A stretch of 64,000 nt of DNA, from assembly GCA_963741355.1 (NCBI GenBank), contig CAVUIG010000002.1, positions 1-64,000 of the forward strand, written 5' to 3'. Under the pieces are notes generated by a model, which was not told the origin of the DNA, did not search any database, and saw only the letters and a list, made by a program, of their open reading frames with translations. Position numbers and translations under genes: made by a program. Positions within the stretch are counted from its first letter, which is position 1, and every line of letters begins with the position of its first letter. Source of the stretch: CAIWHR01 sp963741355 (GTDB lineage: Bacteria > Pseudomonadota > Gammaproteobacteria > Burkholderiales > Casimicrobiaceae). Of this stretch, positions 46,289-55,120 are shown in pieces.

Positions 46289-47405
46289 GGGCCATTCCCC
46301 GCTTCATCGGCGCTTGCGGATCGTCTGCCGGCGCGGCGCGCGCGTCGCGGCTGCGCGGGCGTGCGGCCTCGCTGCGCGCCACCGGAGTCTTCTGAGTGCG
46401 GTAAGGCATGCGCAGATGCACCTCGTAGGCATCCGCCTTGACCCGCGATTCCAGCGCCGCCTCGGCGTCGAAGTGCAGCGCGAGCCGCTCGCGGACGTTG
46501 GCGAGCGCCATCTTGTTGCCGGAGTGGTGCCCTCCACCGCTGACGCGATACGGATTGCGCAGGATCGCGTGCACGTCCCCGCCCTTGTAGAAGATGTTGA
46601 TCGAGACCACGCCGGGGGCGGTCAACGGCTCGATGCCGTGGTAGACGGCGTTCTCGAGCAGGGGCTGCAGGATCAGCGGCGGCACCAGCGCATCGGCCGG
46701 CATGTTGTTGGTGTGCCATTCGACGACGAGACGATCGCCAAGACGAAGCTTTTCCAGCGCGAGGTATTGCCGGCACAGCAGGACCTCGTCGGCGAGCGGT
46801 GCGAGATCGCGGTTGTCGCGCATCAGGACGCGGAACAGATCGGCCATGTCCTCGAGCGAGGATTCGGCGCGCTTCGGGTCGGCGCGGACGAGCGAGAGCA
46901 CGGCGTTGATGCTGTTGAACAGGAAATGCGGACGGATCCGCGCCTGCAGCGCCTGCAGGCGCGCCTCGGTGATCGCCGGGGACAGCGCCTTGGCGCGCAG
47001 CCGGAAGTACCCGAGCAGCGCGCCGGCGGTCATCAGCCCGAACAGCACATGGCGCAACAGGCCGCCACCCGGCTGCGGCGGCTCGCCGCGGCTGACCAGC
47101 GTGTAGACGCCCACGCCCGTCAGCACGGTGATGCCGAGGATCACCGCCGCGCCCTGCGAATACGGCCGGCGCGCGAGCCAGGGCTGCATCGCGTAGAGCG
47201 CCGCCAGCATCAGCAGCAGGTGCGGCTCGGCGGCGCCGACCATGTCGGTCCAGGCGACCGGCCACGTCGCCCAGTTGGGATCGCGCAGCAGCGCGGCGAC
47301 GGCGACGAGGCCGTTCACGGCGACGAGAATGCGCAGGATCGTTCCCAGATTGCGGAAGTCCGGCAGCGCTGGAGAAACCCCGTTTTGTCTTATAATTGAC
47401 CGCAT
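46281..47405 (-). CDS. algZ: LytS/AlgZ-type sensor histidine kinase
   Basis: An inner-membrane kinase of about 374 residues. Four or so hydrophobic helices (from LGTILRILVAVNGLVAVAALL to HVLFGLMTAGALLGYF) are followed by a His_kinase domain with RIRPHFLFNSINAVLSLV, where the histidine after RP is phosphorylated. The ATPase part has LQPLLENAVYHGI and NKMALANVRERLALHF. The C-terminal ~40 residues are Arg/Ala-rich and look disordered. An ATG at 47423 is an alternative start. It is divergent from argH, as in Pseudomonas. Confidence 0.9.
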   Translation of the reverse strand: MRSIIRQNGVSPALPDFRNLGTILRILVAVNGLVAVAALLRDPNWATWPVAWTDMVGAAEPHLLLMLAALYAMQPWLARRPYSQGAAVILGITVLTGVGVYTLVSRGEPPQPGGGLLRHVLFGLMTAGALLGYFRLRAKALSPAITEARLQALQARIRPHFLFNSINAVLSLVRADPKRAESSLEDMADLFRVLMRDNRDLAPLADEVLLCRQYLALEKLRLGDRLVVEWHTNNMPADALVPPLILQPLLENAVYHGIEPLTAPGVVSINIFYKGGDVHAILRNPYRVSGGGHHSGNKMALANVRERLALHFDAEAALESRVKADAYEVHLRMPYRTQKTPVARSEAARPRSRDARAAPADDPQAPMKRGMAHG

Positions 47406-47594
47406 AACGCGTCTTGCATGCAAGCTTCGTGCCGGATTTTCGCACGGCGGGTCGCCGTATTCGCCGAGGCAGCGGCGTTATTTTCGGCAGCCGCCGGGGG
47501 CGGCGCAAGCGGGGGAGATTTTCCGACGTTTTCCTCCCGGCCGGCGGTCCGGATTCCGCTGTGACGGCATCGTTTTCAAGGTCGAGAAGATCCC

Positions 47595-49007
47595 ATGGCG
47601 CAACCCGGAAAGCCGCACGACGCCTCGGCGCAGGGCTGGTCCGGCCGCTTCGGCGAGCCCGTCGCCGAGGCCGTCAAGCGCTTCACCGCGTCCGTGGATT
47701 TCGACCGCCGGCTGGCCGAGGCCGACGTCGCCGGCTCGCTGGCGCACGCCCGGATGCTCGCTGCCGTGGGGGTGCTCTCCGCGGCCGACCTTGCCGCCAT
47801 CGAGGGCGGCATGGCGACGATCCGCGGCGAAATTGAACGCGGCGCGTTCATCTGGTCGCGCGATTTCGAGGACGTCCACCTCAACATCGAGAAGCGGCTG
47901 ATCGCCCTTGCCGGCGACGCGGGCAAGCGGCTCCACACGGCGCGTTCCCGCAACGACCAGGTCGCGACGGACCTGCGCCTGTGGCTGCGCGACGCGATCG
48001 ACCAGCTGTCCGGGCGACTCACCGCGCTCCGCGCCGCATTCATCGATCTCGCGGAGCGGCACGCGGAAACCGTCATGCCCGGCTTCACGCACCTGCAGAT
48101 CGCACAGCCCGTCACGCTGGGCCACCATCTGCTCGCCTACGAGGCGATGTTCGCGCGCGACGCCGCGCGCCTTTCCGACTGCCGGCGCCGCGTCAACCTG
48201 CTGCCGCTCGGAAGCGCCGCGCTCGCCGGCACCGGCTACCCGATCGACCGCGCGCAGGTGGCGCGCGCGCTCGGCTTCGACGGCATCTGCGCGAATTCGC
48301 TCGATGCGGTGTCGGATCGCGATTTCGCCATCGAATTCGCCGCGGCGGCGGCGCTCGCGATGGTGCACCTGTCGCGCTTCGCCGAGGAACTGATCCTGTG
48401 GTGCTCGCCGGGATTCCGCTTCGTCACGCTGGCCGACCGGTTCTGCACGGGCTCGTCGATCATGCCGCAGAAGAAGAACCCCGACGTTCCCGAGCTCGTG
48501 CGCGGCAAGACCGGCCGCGTCGTCGGCGCGCTGACCGGCCTCCTCGTGCTGATGAAGGGACAGCCGCTCGCGTACAACAAGGACAACCAGGAAGACAAGG
48601 AGCCGCTGTTCGACATCGTCGACACGCTGGCCGACTCGGTCGCGCTCACGACCGACCTCGTCGCGTCCGGCATCGCGGTCGACGCGGCGAGGATGCGCGC
48701 GATGGCGCGGGAGGGCTTCGCAACGGCGACCGACCTCGCCGATTACCTCGTGCGCAAGGGCATGCCGTTCCGCGACGCGCACGAGGCGGTCGCGCGCGCC
48801 GTGCGGCACGCCGAAGCCAAGGGGGTGGACCTCGCCGAGCTTGCGCTCGCGGACCTCAAGTCGTTCGCCGAAGAGATCGACAACGACGTGTTCGCGGTGC
48901 TGACACTGGACGGCTCGGTCGCCTCGCGCAATCATCCCGGCGGCACGGCACCGGCGCAGGTCCGTGCGGCGGCCGCCGCGGCGCGCGCGGCGCTGCCGAA
49001 GCGCTAG
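47595..49007 (+). CDS. argH: Argininosuccinate lyase
   Basis: Catalyses the last step of arginine synthesis, argininosuccinate to arginine and fumarate. The 470-residue protein has WSGRFGEPVAEAVKRFTASV, RSRNDQVATDLRLWLRD, PGFTHLQIAQPVTLGHHLLAY and the signature loop GSSIMPQKKNPDVPELVRGK with the catalytic serine. It heads a plus-strand run of four genes through the PCuAC protein. A perfect TATAAT lies at 47391-47396, but its -35 is weak. Confidence 0.97.
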   Translation: MAQPGKPHDASAQGWSGRFGEPVAEAVKRFTASVDFDRRLAEADVAGSLAHARMLAAVGVLSAADLAAIEGGMATIRGEIERGAFIWSRDFEDVHLNIEKRLIALAGDAGKRLHTARSRNDQVATDLRLWLRDAIDQLSGRLTALRAAFIDLAERHAETVMPGFTHLQIAQPVTLGHHLLAYEAMFARDAARLSDCRRRVNLLPLGSAALAGTGYPIDRAQVARALGFDGICANSLDAVSDRDFAIEFAAAAALAMVHLSRFAEELILWCSPGFRFVTLADRFCTGSSIMPQKKNPDVPELVRGKTGRVVGALTGLLVLMKGQPLAYNKDNQEDKEPLFDIVDTLADSVALTTDLVASGIAVDAARMRAMAREGFATATDLADYLVRKGMPFRDAHEAVARAVRHAEAKGVDLAELALADLKSFAEEIDNDVFAVLTLDGSVASRNHPGGTAPAQVRAAAAAARAALPKR

Positions 49008-49037
49008 TCCCACGTTGCGAGAACACGTGCTCCGGCG

Positions 49038-49346
49038 ATGATCTCGGCGCAGGACTCCCTGGGGCTTCTGGCGGGATCGCTCACGACGATCGCGTTCATT
49101 CCGCAGATCGTGCGCATCGTGCGGACGCGCTCGGCGCACGACATCTCGTGGTGGATGTTCGGGATCTTCTGCACCGGCATCGCACTGTGGCTCTGGTACG
49201 GCATCCGCCTCGACGCGCTGCCGCTGATCCTCGCCAACGTCGTCACGCTGGCGTTGGCACTCGCGATCCTGTTCCTCAAGTGGCGCTACGGCCGCGACCC
49301 GCCGGCGGCGCCGCGCATTGCACCGAAACTCGAAGGGGACTGCTGA
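49038..49346 (+). CDS. SemiSWEET-type transporter (PQ-loop, MtN3-like)
   Basis: A 102-residue protein with three membrane helices, the half-unit that dimerises to make a sugar channel. The PQ motif is in TTIAFIPQIVRIVRTRSAHDISWWMF, at the family position. The stop overlaps the next start as TGATG, so translation is probably coupled. Substrate is unknown; relatives carry sucrose or glucose. Confidence 0.87.
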   Translation: MISAQDSLGLLAGSLTTIAFIPQIVRIVRTRSAHDISWWMFGIFCTGIALWLWYGIRLDALPLILANVVTLALALAILFLKWRYGRDPPAAPRIAPKLEGDC

Positions 49347-50224
49347 TGGACTCGAAGAACGTCGCATTTCTGGGACTGGGCGTGATGGGCTATCCGATGG
49401 CGGGACATCTCGCCAAGGCCGGCCATCGCGTGACCGTCTACAACCGCAGCGCCGACAAGGCGGTCCGCTGGGTCGCGCAGCACGGCGGCAAGCACGCGGC
49501 CACTCCCGCAGCGGCGGCGGGCGGCGCCGATCTCGTGATGATGTGCGTCGGCAACGACGACGACGTGCGCGCGGTCGCGCTCGGCGGTGACGGCGCGCTC
49601 GCCGGGATGCGCGCCGGCGCGGTGCTGGTCGACCACACGACGGCGTCGGCGAGCGTCGCCCGCGAAGTTCACGCGGCGGCGAAGGCGCGCGGCGTCGGCT
49701 TCCTCGATGCGCCGGTGTCGGGCGGCCAGGCGGGCGCCGAGAACGGCAAGCTGACGATCATGGTCGGCGGCGACGCCGACGTGTTCGCGCAGGCCGAGGC
49801 CGCGCTCGCGCACTATGCGCGCGCGGTCACGCGGATGGGCGCCGCGGGAAGCGGACAGCTCACCAAGATGGTCAACCAGATCTGCATCGCCGGGCTCGTG
49901 CAGGCGCTCGCCGAGGGGATCAACTTCGCGCAGCGCGCCGGGCTCGACGCGGAGCTCGTGCTCGACGTGATCGGGAAAGGCGCCGCGCAATCGTGGCAGA
50001 TGGACAACCGCGGCAAGACGATGGTCGCGGACAAGTTCGATTTCGGATTCGCCGTCGATTGGATGCGCAAGGATCTCTCGATCTGCGCGGCGGAAGCGCG
50101 CGCCAACGGCGCCGCGCTGCCGGTCACCGCGCTGGTCGACCAATTCTATGCGCGAGTGCAGGCGATGGGAGGCGCGCGATGGGACACGTCGAGCCTGATC
50201 CGCGTGCTGCGCAACACGAAGTGA
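49346..50224 (+). CDS. NAD(P)-dependent beta-hydroxyacid dehydrogenase (GarR/MmsB-like)
   Basis: A 292-residue dehydrogenase of the 3-hydroxyisobutyrate/tartronate semialdehyde reductase family. FLGLGVMGYPMAGHLAKAGH binds the cofactor, with NRSADK suggesting NADP preference. DAPVSGGQAGAENGKLTIMVGG is the substrate loop, and the catalytic lysine is in GSGQLTKMVNQICIAG. It is coupled to the genes on either side by overlapping start and stop codons. The precise substrate is not evident. Confidence 0.9.
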   Translation: MDSKNVAFLGLGVMGYPMAGHLAKAGHRVTVYNRSADKAVRWVAQHGGKHAATPAAAAGGADLVMMCVGNDDDVRAVALGGDGALAGMRAGAVLVDHTTASASVAREVHAAAKARGVGFLDAPVSGGQAGAENGKLTIMVGGDADVFAQAEAALAHYARAVTRMGAAGSGQLTKMVNQICIAGLVQALAEGINFAQRAGLDAELVLDVIGKGAAQSWQMDNRGKTMVADKFDFGFAVDWMRKDLSICAAEARANGAALPVTALVDQFYARVQAMGGARWDTSSLIRVLRNTK

Positions 50225-50736
50225 AGCGGCTCGCCGCGCGGCATTTCACGGTGACGATCGTGCGGACCCTCGGTTACGGGCTCGGCATCGCGGCGCTCGT
50301 CGCGGCGAGCGCGGCGGGCGCCGCCGACATCAAGCTCATGAATGCCTGGGTGCGGCCGATGCGGGCCGGCGACAAGGCGGTTCCGGCATTCGTCGACATC
50401 AAGACCGACGCCGCGGTGACGCTGGTCGAGGCGAGCTCTCCGGTGGCGAGATCCGTCGCGATCATGCTGGAGGGCGACAGCGACGGCAGCGGGAAGCCGC
50501 CGCCGCTGTCGGAAACGAAGCGCTTCGAGGTCCCGGCCGGCGCGGGCCGGCGGCTCGCGCTCAACGGCGATCACCTCGAGCTGCGCGGCATCCTCGAGAC
50601 GAGGTTGAGCGGCGCGAAGGTTCCGCTGCAGCTGACGTTCGTCGACGAGAAGGGCAAGCGGATCGTCGTCGAGACCGTCGCGACGGTGCGCGGCCTCGTT
50701 CCGCGCTCGGCGCTGCCGCCCGACGCCGGGGACTGA
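50221..50736 (+). CDS. PCu(A)C-like exported protein lacking the usual copper ligands
   Basis: A 171-residue protein whose GTG start overlaps the preceding stop as GTGA. An N-terminal export signal (GYGLGIAALVAASAAGAAD) leads to a domain like PCu(A)C copper chaperones: IKLMNAWVRPMRAGDKAVPAFVDI, then VLVEAS-like strand TLVEASSPVARS, and FEVPAGAGRRLALNGDHLEL. The His and Met residues that bind Cu(I) in HEM...MKMR and HLML are replaced here (IMLEGDSDG and HLELRGI). It probably does not bind copper in the usual way. Confidence 0.75.
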   Translation: MKRLAARHFTVTIVRTLGYGLGIAALVAASAAGAADIKLMNAWVRPMRAGDKAVPAFVDIKTDAAVTLVEASSPVARSVAIMLEGDSDGSGKPPPLSETKRFEVPAGAGRRLALNGDHLELRGILETRLSGAKVPLQLTFVDEKGKRIVVETVATVRGLVPRSALPPDAGD

Positions 50737-50766
50737 CGCCGCGTCCGGCGGTGCCCTGCGTGCGCC

Positions 50767-51210
50767 TCATGCCGGCGCGGGAACGCGGTCGCCGTCGATG
50801 ATCACGATCTCGTGCGTCACCTCGGCCGTTTTCGCGAGCATCTGTGTCGCGGAGCAGTACGTGTCGTGCGAAAGCCTGACGGCGTGCGTGACCCGCTGCG
50901 GGTCGAGTCCGCGCCCTGCCACCGAATACTTGAAATGGACCCGGGTGAACACCCGCGGCGGCGTTTCCGCGCGCTCGGCATGAGCCTCCACCACGCAGTC
51001 GGCGATCGGCTGGCGCGCCTTGCGCAGGATGGTCACGACGTCGTACGCCGTGCAGGCGGTCGCCCCGGTCAGAAAGAGCTCCATCGGGCGCGGTCCGAGG
51101 TCGCGCCCACCCCCCTCCGGGGCGCCGTCGATGACGAGCGCGTGCCCGCTGCCGGTCTCGCCGATGAAGCTCACGTTTTCGACCCATTTCACCCTGGTTT
51201 TCATCGTCAT
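50767..51210 (-). CDS. OsmC family protein
   Basis: A 147-residue thiol-peroxidase-like protein of the OsmC/YhfA group. The two conserved cysteines are in GATACTAYDVVTIL and SHDTYCSATQML, and RPMELFLTG precedes the first. YhfA-type members lack clear peroxidase activity, while Ohr/OsmC members reduce organic hydroperoxides. The start could be the ATG at 51210 or 51204. It converges with the gene ending at 50736. Confidence 0.87.
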   Translation of the reverse strand: MTMKTRVKWVENVSFIGETGSGHALVIDGAPEGGGRDLGPRPMELFLTGATACTAYDVVTILRKARQPIADCVVEAHAERAETPPRVFTRVHFKYSVAGRGLDPQRVTHAVRLSHDTYCSATQMLAKTAEVTHEIVIIDGDRVPAPA

Positions 51211-51667
51211 GCCTTTCGCAACCCGTCGACCGATACTTTGACCCGTTCATGCCCCGACCGGCTCGCGGAGACTGTGCAATCCGGTATGTTTGTGAGTGCA
51301 CACTATCGTGGCGGTGATCGACCAATAGCGATCGCAACGTCTAAGCTCGCGAACCGCCGCGAATGTTGCCTTGTGCAATGCAATATGCGAGCATATGCAC
51401 GTCGGCAGTCCAGGAGATCCCAAGTCTCTCCTGCCGGCCATTCCTCCCTTTCCTCCTCCTAGGGTGGAATCCTCTGAGCGCGGCCCGAAACGGCCGCGCT
51501 TTTTTTGCCCGGACACCTCCTGATGGCCATGCCGACATGATGCCAAAATCGGGCGATTGCGGTGCAACATATCGACGTGGATCGATGGCCCGCCGACCGC
51601 CCGCGGCAATCCCGCGCGCGGAGGCATTGCCGGCACCCGCGGCGCCGATTTCCGGCAGCCGGTCGCC
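51211..51667. other. Gene-free region with an orphan plus-strand terminator; candidate small RNA
   Basis: No coding sequence was recognised here. On the plus strand the stretch from about 51260 ends in a strong intrinsic terminator at 51477-51506, but no plus-strand gene lies upstream to use it: the nearest, at 50736, is 740 bases away beyond a minus-strand gene. Just before the hairpin is a C-rich single-stranded tract with CCTCCC and CCTCCTCC, complementary to ribosome binding sites. This is what a trans-acting small RNA would look like. No clear promoter was found. Confidence 0.45.
51477..51506 (+). terminator. Strong intrinsic terminator
   Basis: AGCGCGGCC and GGCCGCGCT form a perfect 9-base stem around CGAAAC, followed by seven T. 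It lies 247 bases before the rplM start codon and upstream of the predicted rplM promoter. Confidence 0.92.
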
Positions 51668-51697
51668 TTGACCAAGGCGGCAAAAATCCATTATCAT
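51668..51697 (+). promoter_or_regulatory. Promoter of rplM-rpsI
   Basis: TTGACC at 51668-51673 and TATCAT at 51692-51697 are 18 bases apart. Transcription would start near 51704, giving a 49-base leader. Confidence 0.7.
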
Positions 51698-51752
51698 GCA
51701 AGACTTTGCTGAATCTTCAGCCCGGGGACGAAAGTGCGCCGGGTACGTCTTC

Positions 51753-52181
51753 ATGAAAACCTTCTCCGCCAAGCCGCAGGACATCACGCGGGACTGGTTC
51801 GTGGTCAACGCCACGGACAAGGTGCTCGGCCGCCTTGCGAGCCAGATCGCGCTGCGCCTGCGCGGCAAGCACAAGCCGATCTTCACCCCGCACATGGACA
51901 CGGGTGACTTCATCGTCGTCACCAACGTCGAAAAGCTCCGCGTCACCGGCAACAAGGCCGAGGACAAGCTCTATCACCGCCACAGCGGCTACCCGGGCGG
52001 CATCTCGACCACCAATTTCTCGCGCATGCAGGCCCGGTTCCCCGGGCGCGCGCTCGAGAAGGCGGTCAAGGGGATGCTGCCGAAGGGCCCGCTCGGCTAC
52101 AAGATGCTGAAGAAGCTCAAGTGCTACGCGGGCGATGCGCACCCGCACGCGGCGCAGCAACCCAAACCTCTGGACATCTGA
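51753..52181 (+). CDS. rplM: 50S ribosomal protein L13
   Basis: A 142-residue early-assembly protein of the large subunit that binds 23S rRNA. MKTFSAKPQDITRDWFVVNA, VLGRLASQIALRLRGKHKP and GMLPKGPLGYKMLKKLKCYAG are highly conserved. The ATG at 51753 gives the standard length; an open frame to 51696 has no ribosome site. rpsI follows after 5 bases. Confidence 0.98.
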   Translation: MKTFSAKPQDITRDWFVVNATDKVLGRLASQIALRLRGKHKPIFTPHMDTGDFIVVTNVEKLRVTGNKAEDKLYHRHSGYPGGISTTNFSRMQARFPGRALEKAVKGMLPKGPLGYKMLKKLKCYAGDAHPHAAQQPKPLDI

Positions 52182-52186
52182 AGAAA

Positions 52187-52579
52187 ATGATCGGCAACTA
52201 CTATTACGGCACCGGCCGGCGCAAGAGCGCCGTCGCGCGCGTGTTCCTCAAGAAGGGCACGGGCACCATCGTCGTCAACGACAAGCCCGCCGACGAATTC
52301 TTCTCGCGCGACACCGGCCGGATGGTCATTCGCCAGCCGCTGAAGCTCACCAATCACGAGGCGACGTTCGACATCATGATCAACGTCGAGGGCGGCGGCG
52401 AATCGGGCCAGGCCGGCGCGGTCCGCCACGGCATCACCCGGGCGCTGATCGACTACGACGCGGCGCTCAAGCCCACGCTGTCGAAGGCCGGGCTGGTGAC
52501 GCGCGACGCGCGCGAGGTCGAGCGCAAGAAGGTCGGTTTCCACAAGGCGCGCCGGCGCAAGCAGTTCTCCAAGCGCTGA
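52187..52579 (+). CDS. rpsI: 30S ribosomal protein S9
   Basis: A 130-residue small-subunit protein whose C-terminal tail reaches the P-site tRNA. YYYGTGRRKSAVARVFLKKG and the basic ending KVGFHKARRRKQFSKR are conserved. It is cotranscribed with rplM and followed by a hairpin at 52599-52627. Confidence 0.98.
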   Translation: MIGNYYYGTGRRKSAVARVFLKKGTGTIVVNDKPADEFFSRDTGRMVIRQPLKLTNHEATFDIMINVEGGGESGQAGAVRHGITRALIDYDAALKPTLSKAGLVTRDAREVERKKVGFHKARRRKQFSKR

Positions 52580-52598
52580 CGGCACCGTAGCACGCATT

Positions 52599-52627
52599 GC
52601 GAAGGCCGCCCGCGAGGCGGCCTTCGC
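52599..52627 (+). terminator. Terminator-like hairpin after rpsI
   Basis: A perfect 12-base stem, GCGAAGGCCGCC with GGCGGCCTTCGC, with a five-base loop. Only a weak GTT follows, so it may depend partly on Rho or serve as mRNA-end protection. Confidence 0.7.
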
Positions 52628-52710
52628 GTTCATGGAATCGGCGATTCATCGCGCCGCGCGGAAATGGCGCTGCGCGAGCCGGTGCTAAGATTCCATCGCT
52701 CGCATCGACG

Positions 52711-52730
52711 CAAATGAGCGCAAATGAGCG
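52711..52730 (+). repeat. Short tandem repeat before argC
   Basis: CAAATGAGCG occurs twice in tandem, 21 bases before the argC start codon, followed by a partial third copy (CAGATTGA). Meaning unknown; it may be chance. Confidence 0.5.
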
Positions 52731-52751
52731 CAGATTGATCGAGGTAGGTTC

Positions 52752-53784
52752 ATGCTGAAGATCGGCATCGTCGGGGGCACCGGATACACGGGCGTCGAGC
52801 TCTTGCGCCTGCTCGGCGTCGCATCCGGAGGCCGACGTGCGTGCGATCACTTCGCGCGGCGAAGCGGGCACCGCCGTCGCCTCGATGTTTCCCAGCCTGC
52901 GCGGCCGCTACGACCTCGCGTTCACCGACCCCGCGAAGACCGACCTCACCCAATGCGACGTCGTGTTCTTTGCAACGCCGCACGGCGTTGCGATGGCGCA
53001 GGGTCCCGCGCTGGTCGCGGCCGGGGTGAAGATCATCGATCTCGCCGCGGACTTCCGGATCAAGGATCCCGCGCTGTTCGAGCAGTGGTACAAGCTGCCG
53101 CACACGTGTCCAGATCTTCTCGCCGAGTCGGTCTACGGCCTGCCCGAATTCCACCGCGACGAGATCCGCAAGGCGCGCGTCGTGGGGAACCCCGGCTGCT
53201 ATCCAACGTCAATCCAGCTGGGATTCATCCCGCTGCTCGAGGCCGGCATCGTCGACACCGAACATCTCATCGCCGACTGCAAGTCCGGCGCCTCCGGCGC
53301 GGGTCGCAAGGCCGAGGTCGGCCTGCTCCTGGCCGAGGCCTCCGACAATTTCAAGGCCTACGGCGTATCCGGCCACCGGCACCACCCGGAGACCGTGCAG
53401 GAACTCGCGGCGCACAGTGCCACGCCGGTGAAGCTCGTGTTCACGCCGCATCTGCTGCCGATGATCCGCGGCATTCACTCGACGCTGTATGCGCGGCTCA
53501 CCCGCACCGACGTCGACCTGCAGGCGCTGTTCGAGAAGCGTTATGCCGGCGAGCCGTTCGTCGACGTGATGCCCGCAGGGTCGATGCCGGACACGCGCAG
53601 CGTGCGCGCGTCGAACGTCGCGCGCATTGCCGTGCACCGACCGGGCAATGCCGACATGGTCACGGTGCTGGTCGTCGAGGACAATCTCGTCAAGGGCGCC
53701 GCGGGGCAGGCGATCCAGAACATGAACCTGATGTTCGGATTGCCCGAGACGACAGGGCTCACCGCGCTTCCTGTGCTTCCGTAG
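52752..53784 (+). CDS. argC: N-acetyl-gamma-glutamyl-phosphate reductase (frameshifted)
   Basis: The NADPH-dependent third step of arginine synthesis. The N-terminus KIGIVGGTGYTGVELLRLL binds the cofactor, and the catalytic cysteine is in VGNPGCYPTSIQLGF. HRHHPETVQEL and FTPHLLPMIRGI are also typical. One extra base near 52820 shifts the frame between LLRLLG and HPEADVRAITSRG; restoring it gives a normal 343-344-residue protein. The gene is needed for arginine synthesis, so the break is probably a sequence error. Confidence 0.93.
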
Positions 53785-53798
53785 CCGCGAGACGCGCC

Positions 53799-54575
53799 TT
53801 GGCGATACCCGTCTCTTGGCGCCGCGCGCGTCAGTTCTTCAAGCATTTCCGCATCGACGCCCCGCGGATGGCGGTGCGCTCGCACCTGCCATGGCCGTGG
53901 CGCGCGGTGGTGGTGCTGACCCTGCTCGCGATCATTGGCGGCATGTGGTGGTGGGGATTCGACTTCGGGCAGATCCTGGGCGGCTTCAACCGCAAGGAAA
54001 TCGAGGCGAAGCAGTCCGCCCTCGAAGCCGAGGCCGACAGCCTGCGCACCGAGGCGAGGACGCTTCGCGCGCGCAATTCCGAGCTCGAGACCGAACTCGC
54101 GATGGCGAAAGGGGCGCAGGACACGCTGTCGAAGCAGACGCAGGAGCTCAGCACCGAGAATTCGCAGGTCAAGGAAGAGCTCGCGTTCCTGCAGAAGCTC
54201 GTCGCCGACTCCAACAAGCAGGTCGGGCTCGGGATCCAGCGCTTCGCGGTCGAGCGCGAGCGCGGCAACGCCTGGCATTTCAGCCTGCTCCTGGTCCGCG
54301 GCGGCAGCCCGACCGACGAATTCGAAGGCAATCTGAAGGTCACGGTGACCGTGCAGGTGCCGGCAGGCGGCGGCGCGCCGCGCCCGGTGACGCTGATGCT
54401 GCCGGAGGACCAGCCGGACACCGCCCAGGCGCTGCGCCTCAAGTTCAAGTATTATCAGAGGGTAGAGGGATCCTTCCAGGTCCCGGAAGGCGGATCGGTG
54501 CGCTCGCTCGTCGCCCGGGCGTTCGAAAACGGGCAGACCAGTCCGCGCGCCACCCGGAACCTTGTGGTTCCGTAA
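53799..54575 (+). CDS. DUF6776-like membrane-anchored coiled-coil protein
   Basis: A protein of about 258 residues with one membrane helix (AVVVLTLLAIIGGMWWWGF), then a coiled coil of about 75 residues (EAKQSALEAEADSLRTEARTLR and onward) and a C-terminal beta-rich domain. The layout and position between argC and a bactofilin gene match a betaproteobacterial family called DUF6776. A TTG at 53799 is taken as start because the basic RRARQFFKHFRIDAPR stretch is typical of the family; the ATG at 53868 is the alternative. It may link the bactofilin polymer to the membrane; this is inferred from position only. Confidence 0.72.
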   Translation: MAIPVSWRRARQFFKHFRIDAPRMAVRSHLPWPWRAVVVLTLLAIIGGMWWWGFDFGQILGGFNRKEIEAKQSALEAEADSLRTEARTLRARNSELETELAMAKGAQDTLSKQTQELSTENSQVKEELAFLQKLVADSNKQVGLGIQRFAVERERGNAWHFSLLLVRGGSPTDEFEGNLKVTVTVQVPAGGGAPRPVTLMLPEDQPDTAQALRLKFKYYQRVEGSFQVPEGGSVRSLVARAFENGQTSPRATRNLVVP

Positions 54576-54585
54576 AGGAGGCCCC

Positions 54586-54993
54586 ATGTGGCAACGCAAG
54601 AAGCACACGGCGCCGCAAAAGCGCATTGACAGCCTGATCGGCGCCGGCACCGTGGTCGAGGGCAACGTGATGTTCAGCGGCGGATTGCGCATCGACGGCC
54701 AGGTTCGCGGCGACGTCGTCGCCGCCAACGGCGATCCGTGCACGCTCGTCGTCAGCGACCAGGCGAAGGTCGACGGTGAAATCCGGGTGTCGCACGTCGT
54801 GGTGAACGGGGCGGTCAACGGCCCCGTCATCGCGAACGACTACCTCGAATTGCAGCCAAATGCGCGGATTACCGGCGATATCACGTACCGGACGCTCGAA
54901 ATCCACGTCGGCGCGGTGATCCAGGGACGGCTCGACCACGTCGAACCCGGCACCGCCTCCGTGGTCGAATTGAAGCGCGCCATATCCGATTGA
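54586..54993 (+). CDS. Bactofilin, second copy
   Basis: A compact 135-residue bactofilin with short basic N-terminus (MWQRKKHTAPQKRIDSLIGAG) and a DUF583 beta-helix: GNVMFSGGLRIDGQVRGDVV, VDGEIRVSHVVVNGAVNGPV and ITGDITYRTLEIHVGAVIQG. An AAAGGAGG ribosome site precedes the ATG at 54586. It lies 10 bases after the coiled-coil gene and the two are surely cotranscribed. It differs from the first copy by lacking a long disordered arm. Confidence 0.93.
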   Translation: MWQRKKHTAPQKRIDSLIGAGTVVEGNVMFSGGLRIDGQVRGDVVAANGDPCTLVVSDQAKVDGEIRVSHVVVNGAVNGPVIANDYLELQPNARITGDITYRTLEIHVGAVIQGRLDHVEPGTASVVELKRAISD

Positions 54994-55120
54994 CCGATTT
55001 GCCGGACCGGGGGGTGCTGATGCCCCGGCCGCAGCCCTGACCGTCCCCATCGGCGGCAGGGTTGCGGCGCGAAGGGGGTGGTCCGATAATGAGCGCAATG
55101 CCCAGGCGCAAGGAGCTTTG

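Noticed and set aside
47389..47396. TATAAT near the algZ start taken as a firm argH promoter
   Set aside because: The -10 is perfect but no acceptable -35 lies 16-18 bases upstream and the leader would be about 190 bases, so it was not listed as a feature.
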